Position numbers and translations under genes: made by a program
NCBI RefSeq assembly: GCF_014490555.1
Contig: NZ_CP061032.1
Span: forward strand, 124,001 to 188,000
Origin: Corynebacterium lujinxingii
GTDB taxonomy: Bacteria; Actinomycetota; Actinomycetes; Mycobacteriales; Mycobacteriaceae
Length of the DNA stretch: 64,000 bases
Direction of reading: 5' to 3'
Notes under the pieces: generated by a model
What the model saw: the letters and a program-made list of their open reading frames with translations, nothing else
Database searches by the model: none
What the model was told of the DNA's origin: nothing
Shown: one piece after another, positions 58,836-64,000 of the stretch
Numbering within the stretch: position 1 is the first letter of the stretch
How the letters are laid out: each line of letters begins with the position of its first letter

Positions 58836-60776
58836 ATGAAGCGCACACGTCTCACCGCCGCGATGCTCGCAGCGACCATGTCTATTTCCACCGTCCACGT
58901 CGCTGTCCCCGAAGCAACTGCCCAGACGGTGCAGACCCGCACTGTGTCGGAGGTGGATCAGGACGCGTACTCCAAGGCGGTGGAGGAGTGGCAGCGCGAC
59001 CGCGACGCCGCTGAGGCGGAATTGCAGGAGGCGCACGACGCGGTCGCCTCGGCCGAGCAGCGTGTCACTGACGCGGGGGAGGCGCTTGGGCAGGCGCGTG
59101 GTGTCGTCGATAAGGCGCGTGCCGCTGTTGCCGATGCGGAGGCCGCGCTTGCCGCCGTCGACGTCGACGCCCGTCAGCAGGAGGTCGACGACGCGGCAGC
59201 CGAGCTGCAGTCCGCCGAGGACCGGCTCGCGGCAGCGCAGCAGCGTGTCGACGACGCCCGCACCACCCGCGACAACGCCCAGGCGGAGCTGGACGACTTG
59301 AGTGAACAGCTCGCGACGAAGCGCGATGAGCTGGAGAACGCGACCAATTCGCTGGAGGAAGCAAACGCGGATGTCGCGGCGGCCCGCGCTGAGCGTGCCC
59401 GCATCGAAGAGCGCATCCGCATCGGCGCGGACTACTCGCTGGAGGATTGGAGGCACCTGACCGGGCAGGCGGTTGCGGAATTGATCAACGAGTACCGCGA
59501 AGCGAACGGGCTGCATCCGCTTGTCACCCACGAGATTTACATCGAGCAAGCGCAGGCGTGGTCTGACCAGATGGCGGCCGACACGCCGGTGATGGGGCGC
59601 AAGGATGCGTTCCGCCACTCCGATGCGGATGAATACGGACGCTCGGGCGAAAACATCGCGGCGCGTTACCCGGGCATCAGGGGCGACAGGACGCGCAAGC
59701 ATTGGGTCGGTCTGCCCGTGGCGCTCTTCGAGCAGTGGAGGAACTCGCCGGGTCACAACCGGGGCATGCTTGACTCGACGTTCGAGGGTATGGGACTCGG
59801 CATCACTGTCGACGACAGCGGCAACGTGTTCGCCACGACCATGTTCTTCAACGACGACCTCGACTTCGAAGACGGCTGGTACCGCGACGGGGACGAATCG
59901 ACGCGTCGCGCTCAAGCAAGCGGCGTCCCGTTCTACCTTCCGTCGGGTGCCCGCGAGGTGATGCAGGCTGACCCGATCACCGACCCGTTGACCGACACGA
60001 AGGGCGTCACCCCCTCGTACGGCGATCTTGTCAGCGATACCGGCGAGCTTTCGCGACGCACTGCCGACGGCTTCGACCCCGTGATCACCCAGGTGGATTA
60101 CGACGCGCAGTTCCGTGCGGTCGATAACGACGAAAGGTACGCACAGTTCTGGGTTTCCACGTTCACGCGCGCTGTGGAGCACGCTCAGCAGGGCGTCGAC
60201 GAGCTCGAGCCCAAGGTCGACCTCGCCCACATCGACGTCAACCAGGCCCAGGACGGGCTCGACCGCGCAACCATCTCTCGCGACGCGACCCGCGACGATC
60301 GCGACGCCGCCGCTTCCGCGAAGAACACCGCCGACGAGGCTCTCGAGGTCGCGCTGGCCACGCCGAAGCAGCCGCTTATCGACGACCTCGCCACCGCCAA
60401 CGACCACCTCACCGCCTCCGAGCAGGCGCTTGCTGACGACGAATCCGCGCTCGAAGATGCTCGTGAAGGGTTGGCTGAGGCGGACCGGGCGGTCGTCGAC
60501 AAGCAAGATGCCCTCGAGCGTATCGACGCCGCGAAGCCGGCCGAGGATGACTTCATTGTCGAGCGGGAGGTCGTCGAAACGCTGGCCCCGGCGCCGGCGC
60601 GGGTGTCTGGCGTGGCGACCGCATCGGTTCCGGTGGCGCAGGATTCCGTGGCGGCTGACGACGGCACCAAGTCGGAGGGCAGCAGCACGGGCGCGGTGAT
60701 CGGCGCAATCCTGGCGATTCTCGCCGTAGTCGGGATCGCAGCAGTCGCGGTGCCGAAGCTGATGGAGCAGCGTTAG
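58836..60776 (+). CDS. Secreted CAP-domain protein flanked by coiled coils, C-terminal membrane anchor
   Basis: A 646-residue exported protein. Signal peptide residues 1-30 (ending EATAQ); ATG 58836 with agaagga upstream. Residues about 40-205 are an Ala/Glu/Arg-rich coiled coil, residues about 215-345 a CAP/SCP domain (VAELINEYREANGL, FRHSDADEYGRSGENIAA, HNRGMLDSTFEGMGLGI), residues about 440-570 a second coiled coil, then a linker and a TM helix (AVIGAILAILAVVGIAAVAV) with tail KLMEQR. The CAP histidine and glutamate cavity residues are present. CAP proteins bind lipids or act as proteases in some cases; bacterial roles are mostly unknown. Probably displayed on the outside on stalks. Confidence 0.85.
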   Translation: MKRTRLTAAMLAATMSISTVHVAVPEATAQTVQTRTVSEVDQDAYSKAVEEWQRDRDAAEAELQEAHDAVASAEQRVTDAGEALGQARGVVDKARAAVADAEAALAAVDVDARQQEVDDAAAELQSAEDRLAAAQQRVDDARTTRDNAQAELDDLSEQLATKRDELENATNSLEEANADVAAARAERARIEERIRIGADYSLEDWRHLTGQAVAELINEYREANGLHPLVTHEIYIEQAQAWSDQMAADTPVMGRKDAFRHSDADEYGRSGENIAARYPGIRGDRTRKHWVGLPVALFEQWRNSPGHNRGMLDSTFEGMGLGITVDDSGNVFATTMFFNDDLDFEDGWYRDGDESTRRAQASGVPFYLPSGAREVMQADPITDPLTDTKGVTPSYGDLVSDTGELSRRTADGFDPVITQVDYDAQFRAVDNDERYAQFWVSTFTRAVEHAQQGVDELEPKVDLAHIDVNQAQDGLDRATISRDATRDDRDAAASAKNTADEALEVALATPKQPLIDDLATANDHLTASEQALADDESALEDAREGLAEADRAVVDKQDALERIDAAKPAEDDFIVEREVVETLAPAPARVSGVATASVPVAQDSVAADDGTKSEGSSTGAVIGAILAILAVVGIAAVAVPKLMEQR

Positions 60777-60787
60777 CACGCAACGCG

Positions 60788-60818
60788 AAAACCCGCCTCG
60801 AAAAGGCGGGTATGTTTT
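60788..60818 (+). terminator. Intrinsic terminator after the CAP-domain gene
   Basis: aaaacccgcctcgaaaaggcgggt with TTTT following, starting about 12 nt after the stop. The short T run (60815-60818) runs directly into the phosphatase tail remnant. Confidence 0.8.
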
Positions 60819-60854
60819 GTCGACGGTGTGCTCGGGCCGATCGCTAAGTTCTAA
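60819..60854 (+). pseudogene. Remnant of a phosphatase-type C-terminus (VDGVLGPIAKF)
   Basis: Codons 60819-60854 read VDGVLGPIAKF and stop, matching the last residues of the tandem phosphatase (VDSVLGPIAKF and stop) with conserved DNA (ccgatcgctaagttctaa in both). No start or upstream gene body remains; it sits directly after a terminator. It looks like the scar of a deleted paralogue or a recombination junction. Confidence 0.7.
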
Positions 60855-60860
60855 CCAGCA

Positions 60861-61574
60861 CTACTTACCCAACATCGGCAGTGCCACGCCAAAGTGTGGC
60901 AGCGCAAAAACTAGGCCTGCGATAACCAGCAGCGCCGCAATCACCCCACCGACGATGGCCGGCACATTCACGTCCGCCTTCGCGGTGGGGTATTGCACAT
61001 CCGCCTGGCGACCGGTAGTGCAGGCCTTGGCGGCGGCGGCGTCGGCGTCGTCGATAAGCATGCGCTTCGCTGCAACCTTGCCGGACGGCGTCGCCGTCCA
61101 CGCCTCGAACACCTTGCCATCCTTGGCAGTCAGCGGCATCTCAACACGCTTCGTATCCGGCCCGACACGCCACGCGTCCACATCAATGCCCTCCAATGTC
61201 CTCGCGACCGTGGGCTCAGACTCCTTCATCGTCTTCTGGGCATCCACATACTTTGCGACGAGCCCCTCCGGCAACACCTTGCCAAACTCCGCCTTCTCAC
61301 CCTTGAGTGCCTTCTCGTTCTCAGCGACAACGCCAGGGAAAGTGGACTCCACAGCCGCGATCAGGTCGCGTGCCTGCTCGTAGTCACCAATTGCTTTCGA
61401 CTCGTCAAACCACGACTCAATGAAACGCTTCTCAGCAGACGTGAGCTTCACAGCACACATGCCGTCATTGTCTTTTGCCGCGACGGTTGCGGCGTGAGCC
61501 GGGGCTGCTCCAATCGAGCCAAGCAACAGCGCACTAGCAGCCACAAAAGTGACCGTACGGGTGGTGTTTTTCAT
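60861..61574 (-). CDS. Secreted protein with C-terminal membrane segment, unknown function
   Basis: A 237-residue protein with a signal peptide (residues 1-28, ending PAHA). ATG 61574 has an excellent Shine-Dalgarno (aaggagga). The mature part is helical and charged with two cysteines (GMCAVKL, AKACTTG), probably disulfide-linked. A C-terminal hydrophobic helix (VNVPAIVGGVIAALLVIAGLVFALPHF) ends in GVALPMLGK, the same kind of hydrophobic end, without a basic tail, as the phosphatase (VLGPIAKF). I do not recognise the family. It is convergent with the CAP-domain gene. Confidence 0.7.
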   Translation of the reverse strand: MKNTTRTVTFVAASALLLGSIGAAPAHAATVAAKDNDGMCAVKLTSAEKRFIESWFDESKAIGDYEQARDLIAAVESTFPGVVAENEKALKGEKAEFGKVLPEGLVAKYVDAQKTMKESEPTVARTLEGIDVDAWRVGPDTKRVEMPLTAKDGKVFEAWTATPSGKVAAKRMLIDDADAAAAKACTTGRQADVQYPTAKADVNVPAIVGGVIAALLVIAGLVFALPHFGVALPMLGK

Positions 61575-61668
61575 GGTGTCCTCCTTGAGGTGTGTGAGAA
61601 CGTACGGAATGTACAACCACAGTGTCCAAGAAGACATGTTACGACAGCGTTAAGGGTTAAGAGGCATG

Positions 61669-61696
61669 AAAAAACCCGCCTTGAAAGGCGGGTTTT
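61669..61696. terminator. Bidirectional terminator beside tRNA-Pro
   Basis: aaaaaacccgcc ttgaaa ggcgggtttt: an 8-bp stem with A and T runs. On the minus strand it follows the CCA end of tRNA-Pro by 4 nt. Confidence 0.88.
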
Positions 61697-61700
61697 GTGT

Positions 61701-61777
<77 letters not shown>

Positions 61778-62117
61778 GCGTATCTCGGGCGCTTGCCCGC
61801 GGTACTCGACACACAATACCCCCGGGGGCCGGTTTGGCCAAAACGGCAGGTTGTGTGCGTTTTGCTGCCAGCATGGGGTGGCGGTGTGGTGCGGTGGTCG
61901 CTGCGGTGTGGTGCGGCTCGGCCTGGATCCACCGCTGCAAAAGACGATATCGTCTTTTGTGGCCTCGTTTTTGCAAAAGCCCAGGTCGCGTTCCGGGAAA
62001 ATCGGTAAACGACGATATTGTCTTTTAGGCAGTTCGCGCGACCTGCGGCGGAGCAGACGAGCAGGCAGAGCAGACGAGCAGGCGAACGGGCAGGCTGCCC
62101 CGCAACCGGACGCCCCG
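61778..62117. other. 340-bp gene-free region with two palindromes and short direct repeats
   Basis: No credible gene is seen. The region holds a perfect 20-bp palindrome aaaagacgatatcgtctttt (61939-61958) and a near copy aaacgacgatattgtctttt (62007-62026), 68 bp apart. It also has gcggtgtggtgcgg twice (61881-61894, 61903-61916) and gagcagacgagcaggc twice (62051-62066, 62068-62083). It lies between the end of the phosphoesterase gene and the 5' end of tRNA-Pro and may hold the tRNA promoter and operator-like sites. Confidence 0.6.
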
Positions 62118-63008
62118 TTACCGCTCCACCACGCGGATCAACGCCGCGGACGGCGGGCAGAACAACCGCACCGGCGCGTACTTGGATTGGCCGAGCCCGT
62201 TGGACACCTCCATCCACATGTCGCCGTAGCGGTGGAGGCCGGAGGCGCGTTTGCGGTCGATGTCGGCGTTGGTCACCAGCGCGCGCCCGCCCGGCAGGCA
62301 GATCTGGCCGCCGTGGGTGTGGCCGGCCAGGGCTAACTGGTAGCCGTCGGTTGCAAAGGCGTCCAGCACGCGGCGGTAGGGCGCGTGCAGCAGGCCGATG
62401 GCCAGGTCCGCGTCCGGGTGCGGGGCGCCGGCGATCTTGGAGTACTGGTCCAGGTCGTGGTGGGGGTCGTCGACACCCGCGAGGGCGAGGCGCACGTCGG
62501 AGGCTTTGAACTCGAGACGCTGGTGGGTGGCGTCCTGCCAGCCGCGCTCGATGAACGCGGCGCGCATGCCCTCCCACGGCAGGTCCACGTACGACGGTTC
62601 GCGTTTGGCGCCGGTGAGGTACTTCAGCGGGTTGACCGGGCGGGGCGCCCAGTAGTCGTTGGTGCCGAAGACGAACGCGCCGGGCCGGTTCAACAGTGGT
62701 CCGAGGGCGTCGAGCACCCACGGGACCCCGCCCAGATCGGAAAGGTTGTCGCCGGTGTTGATCACCAGGTCCGGGTCGAGCGCGTCGAGGCTGGAGACGA
62801 AGTCGACCTTCGCCTGCTGACCGGGGATCATGTGCAGGTCGGAAACGTGCAGGATTGTAAACGCGTCGCGGCCCTGCAGCACGCCCGGCTTCAGCAGGGG
62901 GAGTTCGTATTCGCGCAGTTGGAAGTTGTTTCGTTCGGTGTACCCCCACGCGAGCGCGGATGAGCCCGCGGTGAGGCCTGCTAGGGCCAATTGCTTCAAC
63001 TTCTTCAC
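62118..63008 (-). CDS. Membrane-associated metallophosphoesterase
   Basis: A 296-residue calcineurin-like phosphoesterase. The metal-binding motifs are in order: HVSDLH, NTGDNLSD, GTNDYW (in place of GNHD) and LAGHTHGGQ. A short hydrophobic N-terminal segment (KLKQLALAGLTAGSSALAWGY) suggests membrane attachment or export. Similar proteins next to ponA-type genes are common in corynebacteria; substrate unknown. Start GTG 63008 is chosen because TACAGT (63021-63016) lies exactly 7 nt upstream; GTG 63014 is the alternative. It is divergent from the YqeY gene with overlapping -10 boxes. Confidence 0.87.
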   Translation of the reverse strand: MKKLKQLALAGLTAGSSALAWGYTERNNFQLREYELPLLKPGVLQGRDAFTILHVSDLHMIPGQQAKVDFVSSLDALDPDLVINTGDNLSDLGGVPWVLDALGPLLNRPGAFVFGTNDYWAPRPVNPLKYLTGAKREPSYVDLPWEGMRAAFIERGWQDATHQRLEFKASDVRLALAGVDDPHHDLDQYSKIAGAPHPDADLAIGLLHAPYRRVLDAFATDGYQLALAGHTHGGQICLPGGRALVTNADIDRKRASGLHRYGDMWMEVSNGLGQSKYAPVRLFCPPSAALIRVVER

Positions 63009-63015
63009 CCGCACC

Positions 63016-63025
63016 ACTGTAATCT
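63016..63025. promoter_or_regulatory. Overlapping bidirectional -10 boxes between phosphoesterase and yqeY-like genes
   Basis: TACAGT on the minus strand (63021-63016) is 7 nt before GTG 63008 and TAATCT on the plus strand (63020-63025) is 7 nt before ATG 63033. The boxes share TA and both transcripts would be leaderless. Confidence 0.6.
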
Positions 63026-63032
63026 CGCTGCC

Positions 63033-63485
63033 ATGAGTGCATTGAAAGACCAGATCCGCGCAGACCTCAAGGAAGCCATGAAGGCGAAGGAGAAGGAGCG
63101 CACCGGCACGATCCGTATGCTGCTGGCCGCGATCCAGACCGCCGAAACCGAGGGCTCCAAGCACGAAGTCGACGACGCGGAGATTCAAAAGATCATCGCC
63201 CGCGAGATCAAGAAGCGCCGCGAGTCGGCCGAGATTTACACGACCAACGGCCGTGAGGACCTCGCAGAAACCGAGCTGGCGGAGGCGAACGTGCTCGAGG
63301 CGTACCAGCCGAAGCAGTTGACTGACGACGAGCTCGCCGCGCTTATTGACGACACCGTCGCCGAAACCGGCGCCACCTCCATGGCCCAGATGGGGCAGGT
63401 CATGAAGGCTGCGACCGCCAAGGCTGAGGGCCGCGCCGACGGCAAGCGCATCTCTGAGGCTGTCAAGGCCCGCCTGAACGGTTAG
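63033..63485 (+). CDS. GatB/YqeY domain protein
   Basis: A 150-residue soluble, helical, highly charged protein of the YqeY family, related to the tail domain of GatB, the tRNA-dependent amidotransferase subunit. The pattern MSALKDQIRADLKEAMKAKEK and YQPKQLTDDELAALI is typical. The free-standing protein may bind tRNA; its role is unknown. TAATCT lies 7 nt upstream of the ATG. It overlaps the convergent penicillin-binding protein gene by 4 nt, as in C. glutamicum. Confidence 0.9.
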   Translation: MSALKDQIRADLKEAMKAKEKERTGTIRMLLAAIQTAETEGSKHEVDDAEIQKIIAREIKKRRESAEIYTTNGREDLAETELAEANVLEAYQPKQLTDDELAALIDDTVAETGATSMAQMGQVMKAATAKAEGRADGKRISEAVKARLNG

Positions 63486-64000
63486 TTGTCGAAGACGTCG
63501 GCGATCGCGTCGCGGGCGTCGTTAAGCGATTCCTCAATGCCGCTGAAATCGGGTGCGGCCGCCGACGTGGAAGTCGAGGGGCTCGGGGGAGCCGACGAGG
63601 ACGGTGCCGGGGACGTGGACGGGCCGGAGCCGTCCGAGACGTTCAGCGTGATTGTCGAACCGCGCGCGAGCGAGTCGTCCGCCGGCACCACCGAGACAAC
63701 CGTGCCTGCGGCCGCGCCGCCACCCGGCACGGTGTTGAGCACCACCTTGTAGCCCTGCGACTCCAGCTGCGACTTCGCGGCGGAGGAGTACTGGCCGACC
63801 ACGGAATCCACGGCCGCGCGCTTGGCGCCTGACTGGTACTTCGAGCTGGCGGCCGGCAGGCCCGCGGAGGCCGCGCCCGGCACGCCGGCGGCGGCCTGGA
63901 ACCAGGTGTTGGCTGCCTCGTTGCCGCCGAATAGGTCGCCGTCGGGGCACTGGCGCACCGGACCGGTGCACAGCGGGGTGGTCTGGGTACCGTCGTTGAA
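63482..64000 (-). CDS. C-terminal part of a class A penicillin-binding protein with PASTA domain
   Basis: The frame is open at the right edge, so the catalytic domains lie outside the window. About 172 residues are visible. The pattern TGPVRQCPDGDLFGGNEAANTWFQAA and the following Ser/Ala-rich stretch match the end of PonA-type bifunctional penicillin-binding proteins. A PASTA domain follows (VVGQYSSAAKSQLESQGYKV and TVVSVVPADDSLARGSTITLNVSDG), which binds muropeptides or beta-lactams in other proteins. The end is a Pro/Ser-rich tail. The gene position next to yqeY matches the PBP1a gene of C. glutamicum, so ponA is likely, but the diagnostic domains are not seen. Confidence 0.8.
   Translation of the reverse strand, partial: FNDGTQTTPLCTGPVRQCPDGDLFGGNEAANTWFQAAAGVPGAASAGLPAASSKYQSGAKRAAVDSVVGQYSSAAKSQLESQGYKVVLNTVPGGGAAAGTVVSVVPADDSLARGSTITLNVSDGSGPSTSPAPSSSAPPSPSTSTSAAAPDFSGIEESLNDARDAIADVFDN

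Overview
The window is a piece of a high-GC actinobacterial chromosome, almost certainly a Corynebacterium. The evidence is the gene order aspT-dnaX-ybaB-recR-gatD/murT-exonuclease-like gene-leuA-lysC-asd-sigC with the Mnh antiporter operon nearby and a ponA-like gene at the right end, which matches from memory the block around cg0294-cg0336 of C. glutamicum. An IS1249-type insertion sequence, an overlapping LysC alpha/beta arrangement and many leaderless genes with a TANNNT -10 box about 7 nt before the start codon point the same way. The species cannot be named from the sequence alone.

Layout. 1-650 is the end of a sortase-anchored surface protein. 856-5694 holds tyrA, a deaminase-associated gene with tadA, a CsbD-like stress gene, tRNA-Ser(CGA) and an MmpL transporter. 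5691-8709 is a three-gene queuosine set: tgt, a queuosine-precursor transporter and gluQ. 8848-12108 is a large repeat surface protein. 12196-15036 holds a LURP-one-like gene, a Tat-exported PhoD phosphatase and ferritin. 15100-19422 is a restriction-modification pair with an IS1249 copy inserted at the promoter of the endonuclease, next to tRNA-Ser(GGA). 19555-35241 is the conserved core: SRP RNA, aspT, dnaX, ybaB, recR, an HNH gene, gatD/murT, leuA with a leader-peptide attenuator, lysC and asd. 35296-43797 carries a YkvI-like transporter, a YdhK lipoprotein, sigC and the six-gene mnhA-G antiporter operon read leftwards. 43944-61574 looks like an accessory envelope island: a membrane protein, a 2672-residue G5-repeat adhesin, a secreted tandem alkaline phosphatase, a second YdhK lipoprotein, an M20 amidohydrolase, a CAP-domain protein flanked by coiled coils and a small anchored secreted protein. 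61701-64000 has tRNA-Pro(CGG), a metallophosphoesterase, a YqeY-like gene and the end of a PASTA-type penicillin-binding protein.

How it fits together. Much of the window serves the envelope: isoglutaminyl lipid II formation (gatD/murT), a penicillin-binding protein, adhesins and phosphatases held by C-terminal hydrophobic segments. The leuA-lysC-asd stretch makes leucine and aspartate-family amino acids. tgt, the transporter and gluQ form a plausible import, insertion and glutamylation route for the modified base queuine.

Most unusual signals. (1) A bipartite word, CGTCGNNAAGC (usually TCGTCGNNAAGC), occurs about 55 times by eye on both strands, roughly once per 1.2 kb, where about one copy is expected; it forces rare codons. 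(2) The Tgt protein keeps its catalytic aspartates but has lost three of four structural zinc ligands. (3) An IS1249 insertion with an 8-bp duplication changes the -10 box of the endonuclease gene, apparently taming an R-M system. (4) Two giant adhesins share an uncharacterised C-terminal module, and a phosphatase carries two complete active sites in tandem. A 12-codon ghost of that phosphatase's C-terminus survives 4 kb away.
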